Notes under the pieces: generated by a model
Seen by the model: only the letters and a program-made list of their open reading frames with translations
Database searches by the model: none
Told to the model about the DNA's origin: nothing
Part shown: positions 16,330-25,277 of the stretch, one piece after another
Layout: every line of letters starts with the position of its first letter
Position numbering within the stretch: the stretch's first letter is position 1
NCBI RefSeq assembly: GCF_030160295.1
Contig: NZ_BSOB01000006.1
Coordinates: 1-64,000, forward strand
Direction: 5' to 3'
Origin: Dyella acidisoli
GTDB lineage: Bacteria; Pseudomonadota; Gammaproteobacteria; Xanthomonadales; Rhodanobacteraceae
Length of the DNA stretch: 64,000 nt
Program-made: the position numbers and the translations under genes

Positions 16330-16411
16330 AGGTTGGGTTAGCGCAGCGTAACCCAACAAAACCTCATCGAAGCGATCAGCATTGTTGGGTTAGGCTGCGC
16401 TAACCCAACCT
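16330..16411. repeat. REP-like inverted pair (gttgggtta type)
   Basis: Two 30-base copies, 16330-16359 and 16382-16411, are inverted and match at 29 positions. Each contains GTTGGGTTAG and its complement, so the unit is itself palindromic. It lies between convergent genes and touches the mpl stop codon. It probably works as a bidirectional terminator; the type looks like a dispersed REP element. Confidence 0.75.
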
Positions 16412-17765
16412 ATAGAGTGAGTGCTTCGACGAAACGGCGCGGTGCATTCTCGAAGCCGCCGTTGGACATGAATACCACGTGGTCGCCTGCACGCGTTTGA
16501 GCTTTCAGCGCAGCAAGCAGTTCGTCGACGGTTGGCGCCGTGCTGGCGCGACCGTGCAAGGCATCGGTCACGCGCCGGGCATCCCACGGCAACTCAGGGC
16601 GATGCAGGAACACCACCGCATCCGCATCACTCAGTGATGGTGCAAGCGCTTCGGCGTGGGCACCCAGACGCATGGAATTCGAGCGTGGTTCCAGCGCAAC
16701 CAGAATGCGCGCTTGACCCACCTTCGCACGCAGGCCTGCCAGCGTGGTGGCAATGGCGGTGGGGTGATGGGCGAAATCGTCGTAGACGCGTACGCCATCC
16801 ACTTCGCCTACCACCTCCATGCGGCGCTTTACGCTTTCGAACGTGGCGAAGGCCGGAAGCAAAGCGCGCGGATCGGCACCCGCTGCAGCCGCAGCCGCCA
16901 ACGCAGCCAACGCATTCATCACGCTGTGATCGCCAAGCAACGACCACTTGACCTCGCCGATCACTTCACCCTTGTACTGCACGGCAAAGTGCGAGCCGTC
17001 CGCCGCGATCAGCGCAGCCTGCCAATCGCCTTTGCCAATGCCGAAGGTTTCCACCGGTGTCCAGCAACCCATCGCCAGCACCTCGGCCAGATACGCATCA
17101 TGCGCGTTGACGATCAGCCGGCCATTGCCGGGCACGGTGCGCACCAGATGATGAAACTGGCGCTGGATTGCCGCGACGTCAGGAAAGATATCTGCGTGGT
17201 CGTATTCAAGATTGTTGAGGATGGCGATGCGCGGCCGGTAATGCACGAACTTGGAGCGCTTGTCGAAAAACGCGCTGTCATATTCGTCCGCTTCGATCAC
17301 GAAATGCTTGCCCTGCCCCAGCCTCGCGGAAATACCGAAGTTACCGGGCACGCCGCCGATCAGGAAACCTGGTGCAAGCCCTGCACCATCGAGCAGATGC
17401 GCAAGCAGACTGGTGGTCGTGGTCTTGCCGTGCGTACCGGCTACGGCCAACACTTCGCGCTCAGCCAGCAAACGCTCACCCAGCCACTGCGGGCCGGAGA
17501 CATAGCGCAGCCGCTGATCGAGCATGTATTCGACGGCTGGATTGCCACGCGTCATCGCATTGCCGACGACAACCAGGTCAGGTGCAGGCTGCAGATGTTC
17601 GACTTTGTAGCCTTGCATCAGCGCGATGCCGAGTGCTTCAAGCTGCGTGCTCATTGGCGGGTAGACGTTGGCATCGGAGCCTTCCACCGTTTCGCCAAGT
17701 TCGCGCGCCAAGGCGGCGACGCCGCCCATGAAGGTGCCGCAGATACCTAGGATGTGCAGACGCAT
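16410..17765 (-). CDS. mpl: UDP-N-acetylmuramate:L-alanyl-gamma-D-glutamyl-meso-DAP ligase
   Basis: 451 aa (E. coli Mpl has 457). It begins MRLHILGICGTFMGGVA and has the Mur-ligase ATP loop VAGTHGKTTTTSLL (about residue 110), the EADEYDSAFFDKRSK motif and YDDFAHHPTAI. In the cytosol it joins the recycled tripeptide to UDP-MurNAc during murein recycling. An in-frame GTG at 17792 is possible, but the family start is the ATG at 17765. Downstream it ends inside a REP-like pair; upstream lies a repeat-filled gap before adk. Confidence 0.94.
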   Translation of the reverse strand: MRLHILGICGTFMGGVAALARELGETVEGSDANVYPPMSTQLEALGIALMQGYKVEHLQPAPDLVVVGNAMTRGNPAVEYMLDQRLRYVSGPQWLGERLLAEREVLAVAGTHGKTTTTSLLAHLLDGAGLAPGFLIGGVPGNFGISARLGQGKHFVIEADEYDSAFFDKRSKFVHYRPRIAILNNLEYDHADIFPDVAAIQRQFHHLVRTVPGNGRLIVNAHDAYLAEVLAMGCWTPVETFGIGKGDWQAALIAADGSHFAVQYKGEVIGEVKWSLLGDHSVMNALAALAAAAAAGADPRALLPAFATFESVKRRMEVVGEVDGVRVYDDFAHHPTAIATTLAGLRAKVGQARILVALEPRSNSMRLGAHAEALAPSLSDADAVVFLHRPELPWDARRVTDALHGRASTAPTVDELLAALKAQTRAGDHVVFMSNGGFENAPRRFVEALTL

Positions 17766-17844
17766 GCGGTGTCCGTGTAGTTCAGGCTCCACCGAGGGAG
17801 CGCAGGAATCTCGGTGCTGTCGTAGCGACCGATTCTCGCCTGGA

Positions 17845-17924
17845 CGTCATTCCCGCGAAAGCGGGAATCCATCTTCGCTTTTCGCATCAGAGCAACATGG
17901 ATTCCCGCTTTCGCGGGAATGACG
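17845..17924. repeat. 80-bp composite palindromic element, copy 1
   Basis: Inverted 28-base arms (17845-17872 and 17897-17924), each itself a hairpin ATTCCCGC-gaaa-GCGGGAAT, flank a 24-base spacer. The same arrangement with a similar spacer recurs at 27476-27554, so the whole element is repeated and not only its arms. The core resembles the dRS3-like attccc/gggaat repeats of many proteobacteria. Confidence 0.8.
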
Positions 17925-17977
17925 GCGAGGAGTAGGCAAGCATCATGGTGAGACGTGCGGCCTATTACCTCAAAGGA

Positions 17978-18562
17978 TTAGCCGTTCGCCGCCGCCGTCT
18001 CGTTGGCAAGCGCACGCTTGACGCGTGCAGTGACTTCGTCTAGCTCGCCTACGCCATCCACCACCTGCAGCTTGCCGCGGCGCGCATAGAAATCGGCCAC
18101 TGGCGCGGTCTGTTCGGCATAAACCTTCAAACGATCACGTACTACAACCGGATCGTCATCCTTGCGGTGCTCGGCGGCAAAACGGATTTCACAGCGCTTG
18201 ATGATCACCTCACTCGCCACTTCCAGTTTCACCACGGCGTCCAGCGGCTGGCCGATCTTGGTGAGCAGGTGATCGAGTGCATCGGCCTGTGCGAGGTTGC
18301 GCGGATAACCATCCAGGATGAAGCCGGAGTTAGCGTCGGGTTCGGCCAGTCGCTCTTCCAGCATGCCGAGCAGGATGTCGTCGGACACCAGCTGGCCGGC
18401 ATCCATCACGGCTTTGGCTTTCATGCCGAGCGGCGTCCCCGCTTTCACCGCGGCGCGCAGCATGTCGCCGGTGGAAATGTGCGGCACACCGAGATCGGCC
18501 TTCAGCCGGGCTGCCTGGGTACCCTTGCCCGAGCCGGGCGCGCCAAGGAGGACAAGTCGCAT
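17978..18562 (-). CDS. adk: Adenylate kinase (short form)
   Basis: 194 aa. P-loop GAPGSGKGT (residues 7-15), HISTGDMLR, the GFILDGYPRN motif with the NMP-binding arginine, and DD-PVVVRDRLKVY. The long LID insertion is absent, as in the roughly 190-residue Xanthomonas-type enzyme. It interconverts AMP, ADP and ATP in the cytosol. It is divergent from the PPi-phosphofructokinase gene with a 195-base shared promoter gap. Confidence 0.95.
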   Translation of the reverse strand: MRLVLLGAPGSGKGTQAARLKADLGVPHISTGDMLRAAVKAGTPLGMKAKAVMDAGQLVSDDILLGMLEERLAEPDANSGFILDGYPRNLAQADALDHLLTKIGQPLDAVVKLEVASEVIIKRCEIRFAAEHRKDDDPVVVRDRLKVYAEQTAPVADFYARRGKLQVVDGVGELDEVTARVKRALANETAAANG

Positions 18563-18757
18563 AGAACTCCACAGATCCTTACGTTCTGCCGCACACTGCG
18601 GCAGTTACCAAGGATTCCTTAGATGAATGCCGATCAAGGTAACGTCTGCGGGGGGTGCCGTCAAACGACGAACGCCTCGAATTCACGCCAACTGCTTGAT
18701 AAATATGTGATCCGTGACTGAAGTCGATTTGTCACACAATTCTATGGAGAGCGCCCC

Positions 18758-20029
18758 ATGAAGTCGAAAGCCCGTTCCGCTACTGGCCGCCTGCTATATG
18801 CCCAGTCCGGTGGCGTTACCGCCGTGATCAATGCCACTGCCGCAGGCGTGATCCAGACCGCCCGTGCGCATCGCGTTCCGGTGTATGCGGCACGCAACGG
18901 CATCTTGGGTGCGCTACGCGAAGAGCTGATCGACACCACTAAGGAATCCGCCGCGGCCATCGCCGCACTCAGGCATACGCCAGGAGGCGCTTTCGGGTCC
19001 TGTCGGTACAAATTGAAATCCCTGGACGCCAATCGCGCTGAGTACGAGCGGTTGATCGAAGTGTTTCGCGCGCATGACATTCGCTGGTTCCTCTACAACG
19101 GCGGCAATGATTCGGCCGACACGGCACTGAAGATTTCTCAGCTCGGCAAAGCGATGGATTACGACATCCGTTGCATAGGCGTACCCAAGACGGTGGACAA
19201 CGATCTCGCCGTCACCGATTGCTGCCCAGGTTTCGGCTCGGTGGCGAAATACACCGCCGTGTCCACGCTGGAAGCGAGCCTGGATGTCGCCTCGATGGCC
19301 GACACCTCCACCAAGGTGTTCATCCTGGAAGTGATGGGCCGCCACGCGGGCTGGATCGCCGCCTCATCGGGTCTTGCCGGCGAAGGGCCGGATGCGCCGC
19401 CGCATATCATCCTGTTCCCCGAGCGCGTGTTCGACGAAGCCGCTTTCCTCGAGAAAGTGAAGGCCACGGTCGAGCGCGTGGGCTGGTGCACGGTGGTTGC
19501 ATCGGAGGGCATCAAGAATGCCGAGGGCCAATTCCTGGCCGAAGCGGGTACCCGTGATGCGTTTGGTCACACTCAGCTCGGCGGCGTCGCGCCTGTGTTG
19601 GCCGCGCTGGTCAAGGAGAAGCTCGGCTACAAATATCACTGGGCCCTGCCCGATTACCTGCAGCGTTCGGCTCGCCATATGGCCTCCAAGACCGATGCTG
19701 ATCAGGCTTACGCCGTCGGCAAGGCTGCGGTGGATTACGCACTGGCCGAGATGAACGCCGTGATGCCGGTGATCGTGCGTACCTCCGATGCACCGTATCG
19801 CTGGAAGCTGGAGCCTGCTTCGCTGGAGAAGATCGCCAATCACGAGAAGAAAATGCCGGCGAGTTTTCTTACGCGTGATGGTTTTGGCATCACACCCGCT
19901 GCACGGCGTTACCTGTCGCCGCTGATCCGCGGCGAAATGCCGCCCCCCTATGGGCGAGAGGGTTTGCCGAAGTATGTGCAAATGAAAAATATGGCGGTGG
20001 CGAAGAAGTTGGAGCCGTTTGCGCGCTAA
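18758..20029 (+). CDS. pfp: Pyrophosphate-dependent 6-phosphofructokinase
   Basis: 423 aa. The phosphofructokinase fold shows YAQSGGVTAVINATAAG, GGND at 115-118 where ATP enzymes have GGDG, and PKTVDND (143-149) with the lysine that marks PPi users. EVMGRHAGWIA contacts fructose-6-phosphate. The enzyme reversibly phosphorylates fructose-6-phosphate with PPi and can run toward gluconeogenesis. The ATG at 18758 follows GGAGAGCG. A membrane pyrophosphatase gene lies next on the same strand. Confidence 0.92.
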   Translation: MKSKARSATGRLLYAQSGGVTAVINATAAGVIQTARAHRVPVYAARNGILGALREELIDTTKESAAAIAALRHTPGGAFGSCRYKLKSLDANRAEYERLIEVFRAHDIRWFLYNGGNDSADTALKISQLGKAMDYDIRCIGVPKTVDNDLAVTDCCPGFGSVAKYTAVSTLEASLDVASMADTSTKVFILEVMGRHAGWIAASSGLAGEGPDAPPHIILFPERVFDEAAFLEKVKATVERVGWCTVVASEGIKNAEGQFLAEAGTRDAFGHTQLGGVAPVLAALVKEKLGYKYHWALPDYLQRSARHMASKTDADQAYAVGKAAVDYALAEMNAVMPVIVRTSDAPYRWKLEPASLEKIANHEKKMPASFLTRDGFGITPAARRYLSPLIRGEMPPPYGREGLPKYVQMKNMAVAKKLEPFAR

Positions 20030-20031
20030 GC

Positions 20032-20160
20032 CCCTCTCCCACCGGGAGAGGGGTTGGGGTGAGGGTGCGATCGGCGCGCGATGATAAAACTCGCACAAGA
20101 CTTCATCATCACGCTTCGCCCGAACCCTCCCCCCGTCCCCTCTCCCGTTGGGAGAGGAGA
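20032..20160. repeat. Pair of ctctccc/gggagag palindromic repeats
   Basis: Two imperfect inverted copies of a CCCCTCTCCC-loop-GGGAGAGGGG unit with a GTTGGGGTGAGGG tail (20032-20066 and about 20126-20160) lie in the 244-base gap before hppA. The first is placed to terminate the phosphofructokinase transcript. Confidence 0.6.
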
Positions 20161-20273
20161 GCAAAAGCAACAAAGGCTGCGGCAACGCACAACAATTCAT
20201 CACACATGCTCTGCCTATACTCGCCCGGACCCGTTCCATCCTGGACGGCGACACAACTCGAGGGGAGTAACCG

Positions 20274-22301
20274 ATGCTGCAGCAGTATGGCTTGTGGATC
20301 GCGTTGGCTTGCGCGGTCGTGGCGATTTTGTACGGGGCATTTTCGGTACGTTGGGTACTGGCGAAATCGCCGGGCAACGAACGTATGCAGGAGATTGCCT
20401 CGGCTATCCAGGAAGGCGCGCGCGCCTACCTCAACCGCCAGTACCGCACGATCGCGCTTGTGGGCGTGGTGCTGCTGGTAGTCATCGGTTTTGCCCTGGA
20501 TTGGGGCACGGCGATTGGCTTTGCGATTGGTGCGGTGCTGTCCGGAGCCACCGGCTACATCGGCATGAACGTGTCGGTGCGCGCCAATGTACGCACTGCT
20601 GAAGCGGCACGCAACGGACTCGCTTCCGCGTTGAATGTGGCGTTCCGTGGCGGCGCGATCACCGGCATGCTGGTAGTGGGCCTGGCCCTGCTCGGCGTCG
20701 CCGGCTATTTCGCGGTACTCACGCATATGGGCTACGACAACGATCGCGCCTTGCACGCGATGGTAGGGTTGGCGTTCGGGTCGTCGCTGATTTCGATCTT
20801 CGCCCGTCTGGGCGGCGGCATCTTCACCAAGGGCGCGGACGTGGGTGCGGACCTGGTCGGCAAGGTGGAAGCCGGCATTCCGGAAGATGATCCGCGCAAT
20901 CCCGCCGTTATCGCCGACAACGTAGGCGATAACGTGGGCGACTGCGCCGGCATGGCCGCTGACTTGTTCGAGACGTACGCGGTGACGCTGATCGCCAGCA
21001 TGCTGCTCGGCGGTGTGCTTGGCGAGCAAGCAGGTGTGAACGCGGTGTTGTATCCACTGCTGCTCGGTGGTGCGTCGATCATCGCTTCGGTGATCGGCAC
21101 CTTCTTCGTACGTGCACGCGCCGGCGCGAAGATCATGAGCGCGCTATATATGGGCGTGATGGTATCCGCGGTACTGGCAGCGATTGCATTCTGGCCCATC
21201 ACCCAGTCACTGATGGCCGATGCCACGCTTGGCGTTACTCGCTTGTATGGCAGTGCGTTGATCGGCCTGGTGTTGACCGGCGTGATCGTGGTGATCACTG
21301 AGTATTACACCGCTACCGAATATGCGCCGGTGCGGCACGTGGCGAAGTCGTCCACCACGGGGCACGCCACTAACATCATCGCGGGCCTCGGCGTGTCGAT
21401 GAAATCCACCACGCTGCCGGTACTGGCGGTGTGCGCGGCGATCTGGGGCGCTTACGCGTTGGCCGGTCTATACGGCATCGCCGTCGCGGCCACCGCGATG
21501 CTGTCGATGACCGGTATGGTGGTCGCACTCGATGCGTACGGCCCGATCACCGACAACGCCGGCGGCATCGCCGAAATGGCCGACCTGCCACCGGATGTAC
21601 GCGGTGTCACTGATCCGCTCGATGCGGTCGGCAACACCACCAAGGCCGTCACCAAGGGTTATGCGATCGGCTCGGCCGGCCTGGCTGCGCTGGTGCTGTT
21701 CGCCGATTACACGCACCGCTTGTCGCTGGATCACGCAGGCACGATCTACACCTTCGATCTTTCCGACCACCGCGTGATCGTGGGCCTGCTGATCGGCGGC
21801 CTGATCCCGTACCTGTTCGGCGCGATGGCGATGGAAGCGGTGGGCCGCGCCGCCGGCGCCGTGGTGGAAGAAGTGCGCCGTCAGTTCCGCGAGATCGCTG
21901 GCATCATGGAAGGCACTACCAAGCCGGACTATTCGCGCGCGGTGGATATGCTGACCAAGTCGGCGATCCACGAAATGCTGATTCCCTCGCTACTGCCGGT
22001 GCTGGTGCCGATCATCGTCGGCTTCACGCTCGGTCCCGTCGCGCTTGGCGGCTTGCTGATCGGCACCATCGTCACCGGCCTGTTCGTGGCGATCTCGATG
22101 ACCACCGGCGGCGGTGCGTGGGACAACGCGAAGAAGTACATCGAAGATGGCAACTTCGGCGGCAAAGGCTCGGATGCGCACAAGGCTGCAGTAACCGGTG
22201 ACACCGTTGGCGATCCGTACAAGGACACAGCAGGCCCCGCGGTGAATCCGCTGATCAAGATCATCAACATCGTGGCGTTGCTGCTGATTCCCTTGCTGTA
22301 A
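20274..22301 (+). CDS. hppA: Membrane-bound proton-pumping pyrophosphatase
   Basis: 675 aa, about 16 membrane helices. Catalytic motifs are [39 protein letters not shown] and the C-terminal [15 protein letters not shown]-type loop. [10 protein letters not shown] carries lysine 457 at the position where K+-dependent enzymes have alanine, predicting a K+-independent H+ pump. It hydrolyses PPi and pumps protons to the periplasm. The start follows CGAGGGGAG. Co-location with PPi-phosphofructokinase suggests joint use of PPi. Confidence 0.95.
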   Translation: MLQQYGLWIALACAVVAILYGAFSVRWVLAKSPGNERMQEIASAIQEGARAYLNRQYRTIALVGVVLLVVIGFALDWGTAIGFAIGAVLSGATGYIGMNVSVRANVRTAEAARNGLASALNVAFRGGAITGMLVVGLALLGVAGYFAVLTHMGYDNDRALHAMVGLAFGSSLISIFARLGGGIFTKGADVGADLVGKVEAGIPEDDPRNPAVIADNVGDNVGDCAGMAADLFETYAVTLIASMLLGGVLGEQAGVNAVLYPLLLGGASIIASVIGTFFVRARAGAKIMSALYMGVMVSAVLAAIAFWPITQSLMADATLGVTRLYGSALIGLVLTGVIVVITEYYTATEYAPVRHVAKSSTTGHATNIIAGLGVSMKSTTLPVLAVCAAIWGAYALAGLYGIAVAATAMLSMTGMVVALDAYGPITDNAGGIAEMADLPPDVRGVTDPLDAVGNTTKAVTKGYAIGSAGLAALVLFADYTHRLSLDHAGTIYTFDLSDHRVIVGLLIGGLIPYLFGAMAMEAVGRAAGAVVEEVRRQFREIAGIMEGTTKPDYSRAVDMLTKSAIHEMLIPSLLPVLVPIIVGFTLGPVALGGLLIGTIVTGLFVAISMTTGGGAWDNAKKYIEDGNFGGKGSDAHKAAVTGDTVGDPYKDTAGPAVNPLIKIINIVALLLIPLL

Positions 22302-22352
22302 TCACTATTGCGAATGGCGCCCTCCCCTGTTTACAGGGGAGGGCTGCACATA

Positions 22353-23522
22353 TCAGCGACCATCCGGCACAGCCAAGAACGCCGCACTCGCATTGGTTGC
22401 CGCATTCAACAATGTCTGCCCTGTGATCTCGCCCGCATCATTGATGTCATTCGCAAACACCAATCGATGGGTGTAACCGGGCGCAACCAACTTATTGAGA
22501 TCGACAATGCTGCCATCCTGCCGCCACAGTACGGCGCGGCATATGCTGCCGCATGATTGACCAACGACCAAACCTTGGTCATTGATACCCAACGCCTGGC
22601 TGGTGCTGTCGCCAGACAACGTACCCAGATCACGCATGCCCGTGGCAGCCGTCCAGATAAAGGCGTGCTCGTGAAGCCCTGCCGGGCTCGAACCACCTGG
22701 CACATTCGCAAAACCCACCACGACGCCGAACTCGTTGATGGCCATCGGCGTATTCCACGCCGCTACGCCAAGATTGCCCAGATCCGTAGCGTGATGGTTT
22801 TGCCACAGCACCGCATGGATGGCCGAATAACGCCCGACCGCCTGATCACACAGCCCGGAAATGCCGACGATCTGGCCGCGATCATTGACGGCTGTCGCTG
22901 CACCTGAAGTATCGTTGCCGATCAGCGGCAGGGCCTGGATGTCATCGTCGTCCGGCCCCCATACCACCGGCTTGAACTGCAACACCTGTTTGGACGCTGG
23001 ATCGCAGGTCGGGTCGTGCACAGTGTTTTCCGCCCAACCGACGATCTGGCCGAGATTGTTCGCACCAGCTGCAAAACCATTGTTGCCGCCCAGCGTAGGC
23101 AAAGCATGCATATGTCCCCACCGCCACACGAAGCCGCGGCAGACGTGGCCCGTAGCGGTGGGAAAGAAAGCCAAGTAGCAGCTCCAATTTTCGCCAAGCG
23201 GATCGAGCTGCGCCGTTTCCGCGATGCCAACCAGCACGCCATAGTCATTTTTCACCGGCCAGGTAATGGCGCTGTTGGGGCCACCCAATGTGCCGAGATC
23301 GAACGCCGCGCCATTGAGCCAGAGCGCCGCGTGCATGCTTTGATCGCCTGGCAGATTGGCGTACCCGCTCACCAGGCCTGGTTGGTTGATGCTGATGCCT
23401 GCGCTGGATGTGCCACCCAACGAACCTAGATTGCGAACTTGATACCTACCGGCCGCCGCTGCTGGCGTTGACACTGCCATCACACACAAAGCCGCCACCA
23501 ACACGCTCGTAGTCCGACGCAT
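22353..23522 (-). CDS. Secreted HAF-repeat protein
   Basis: 389 aa with an N-terminal signal peptide ending TPAAAA (about residue 24). At least six repeats of about 45-55 residues carry the pattern (L)GxLGGxxSxAxxIN-xGxVVG...HAxLW, for example NLGSLGGTSSAGISIN and DLGTLSGDSTSQALGIN, the HAF family. Paired cysteines (SCYLAFF, HVCRG, TCDPASK, SICRA) suggest disulfides in the exported state. The biological role of HAF proteins is unknown. The ATG at 23522 follows AAGGAG. It is divergent from the first MocR-like regulator gene. Confidence 0.83.
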   Translation of the reverse strand: MRRTTSVLVAALCVMAVSTPAAAAGRYQVRNLGSLGGTSSAGISINQPGLVSGYANLPGDQSMHAALWLNGAAFDLGTLGGPNSAITWPVKNDYGVLVGIAETAQLDPLGENWSCYLAFFPTATGHVCRGFVWRWGHMHALPTLGGNNGFAAGANNLGQIVGWAENTVHDPTCDPASKQVLQFKPVVWGPDDDDIQALPLIGNDTSGAATAVNDRGQIVGISGLCDQAVGRYSAIHAVLWQNHHATDLGNLGVAAWNTPMAINEFGVVVGFANVPGGSSPAGLHEHAFIWTAATGMRDLGTLSGDSTSQALGINDQGLVVGQSCGSICRAVLWRQDGSIVDLNKLVAPGYTHRLVFANDINDAGEITGQTLLNAATNASAAFLAVPDGR

Positions 23523-23659
23523 GGGATGCTCCTTTCTTCACGTTTTAGAGGCTGGAATCAGCCGTGGGGACGAACGGCCCAAGCGTGGCTCACCCGGCGA
23601 CCGGCCAAAAGCGCCACTTTTGCGATGCCGGCTAGTCCGGTCCGCGCTATAGTCGGGCC

Positions 23660-25189
23660 ATGCGTCGCTGGGCTCTCACCATTGCGCTCGATCCGCAACG
23701 CGAACTGCCGATTTTTCTGCAGCTCGCGCACGCGATTGCCGGCGATATTCGCCGCGGCCGACTGAAACCCGGCGAGCCGCTGCCTAGCACACGCGAACTG
23801 GCCGAGCAGCTTCACCTGAATCGCAATACCGTCGTCGCCGGTTACGAAGAACTCGCTGCGGAAGGATTGGTGCAGACGCGCATGGGTGGCGGCACCTTCG
23901 TAACACCGTCATTGCCATCGCAGGCCCGCGTCGAGCCGTCGGCGCAAGACGCACCGACCTTCCCGCTCGCCGAAACTATCCATGCTGTACCCGCGGTCAA
24001 AGTGCCGCCGCCCGGCACCTTGATGATCGCGCACAGCTTGCCGGACACGCGGCTATTCCCAGCCGAAGCATTCGCGCGTGCATTTCGTCGCGCCATCGTG
24101 CAACGCGGCCGATCGTTGATCGGTTATGCGGAGCCCTGCGGTCATCCGCGCTTGCGTGAAGAGCTTGCAAAGATGCTGCGCAGTACGCGCGCCCTGCCCG
24201 CCACCGCCGACTGTTTGATGGTGACGCGCAGCCTCGAACAAGGCATCGATCTCGTTGCGCGCATGCTGCTCAAGCCTGGTGATGTGGTTGCGGTGGAAAG
24301 CTTCGGCTACCCACCTGCTTGGAGCGTGCTTCGCCTGGCTGGCGCGCAATTGATGCCGCTGCCGGTTGATGATGACGGCTTGGATGTTGACGCGCTTGAG
24401 GAAGCATTGAAACATCAGCGCATCCGCGCTGTGTTTCTCACACCGCATCATCAATTCCCAACCACGTGTGTGATGTCATCCGCGCGTCGCGAACGGCTTG
24501 CGGCGCTGGCTTCGTCGCATCACTTCGCCATCATCGAAGACGACTACGATCACGAACTCCACTACGCCGGCAAGCCGATCCTACCTATCGCCGCGGGGCC
24601 GGATCGCGCCAACGTCATCTACATCGGCTCGCTTTCCAACTTGCTTGCGCCAGGCATCAGCACCGGCTTCATTCACGCATCGCCGGCAATGTTCGGTCAT
24701 CTTGCAGGCTTGCGCGCAGCCAGTGATCCACGCACTGACGTGGCGATGGAATGTGCTGTCGCTGAGCTGTTCGAAGATGACGAACTATTGCGTCACATGC
24801 GCCGCATGCGGCGTACCTACGCAACACGCCGTGACGCTCTGGCGGAAGCATTGCGGTGCCATCTCGGTGGCGCCCTGCACTTTCGCATTCCCGATGGCGG
24901 CATGGGCTTATGGGCGCGCGTGGACGATGCCATCGATGTGGATCGCTGGAGCGCAGAAGGCGAACGCGAAGGCGTGCAATTCTTCGGCGCGAAACGCTAC
25001 GACTTCCACCAGCGCGAACAGCCGTATCTGCGTCTGGGCTTCAGCTATCTCGACGAAGCCGAATTGGATGAAGCCGTGCAGCGCATGGCGCGGGCACTCG
25101 CACGAATGCACATCCATCAACGAACCAAGCCATCCCGAAGGGCATCAGTAGCCACGATCGGACACGGCCACGCGCCGGCGCACACCTGA
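23660..25189 (+). CDS. MocR-like GntR/aminotransferase-fold regulator lacking the PLP lysine
   Basis: 509 aa. An N-terminal GntR winged helix (about residues 15-80; PLPSTRELAEQLHLNRNTVVAGYEEL) is followed by a fold-type I aminotransferase domain. The YxGTFSKxLxPxLRLGY motif that holds the PLP lysine reads YIGSLSNLLAPGISTGF here: residue 327 is Asn, and the adjacent arginine is also gone. Other parts (EDDYDHELHY, LTPHHQFP) remain. It may act without PLP or sense another ligand. It has a very short leader and is divergent from the HAF gene. C-terminal residues after about 485 are basic and probably unstructured. Confidence 0.85.
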   Translation: MRRWALTIALDPQRELPIFLQLAHAIAGDIRRGRLKPGEPLPSTRELAEQLHLNRNTVVAGYEELAAEGLVQTRMGGGTFVTPSLPSQARVEPSAQDAPTFPLAETIHAVPAVKVPPPGTLMIAHSLPDTRLFPAEAFARAFRRAIVQRGRSLIGYAEPCGHPRLREELAKMLRSTRALPATADCLMVTRSLEQGIDLVARMLLKPGDVVAVESFGYPPAWSVLRLAGAQLMPLPVDDDGLDVDALEEALKHQRIRAVFLTPHHQFPTTCVMSSARRERLAALASSHHFAIIEDDYDHELHYAGKPILPIAAGPDRANVIYIGSLSNLLAPGISTGFIHASPAMFGHLAGLRAASDPRTDVAMECAVAELFEDDELLRHMRRMRRTYATRRDALAEALRCHLGGALHFRIPDGGMGLWARVDDAIDVDRWSAEGEREGVQFFGAKRYDFHQREQPYLRLGFSYLDEAELDEAVQRMARALARMHIHQRTKPSRRASVATIGHGHAPAHT

Positions 25190-25277
25190 CTTTCACCACT
25201 GGTGTTTTCCATACGAACGTGCATGCTGAAGACCCTGCGCGGGGACCCGCCTTGCGCCTCTACCACGGAGCGGAAGC

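Noticed and set aside
16656-17750. 364-codon plus-strand open frame
   Set aside because: Antisense shadow of mpl; no family motif and no ribosome-binding site.
20109-21029. 306-codon minus-strand frame
   Set aside because: Antisense to hppA and to the repeat-filled gap before it.
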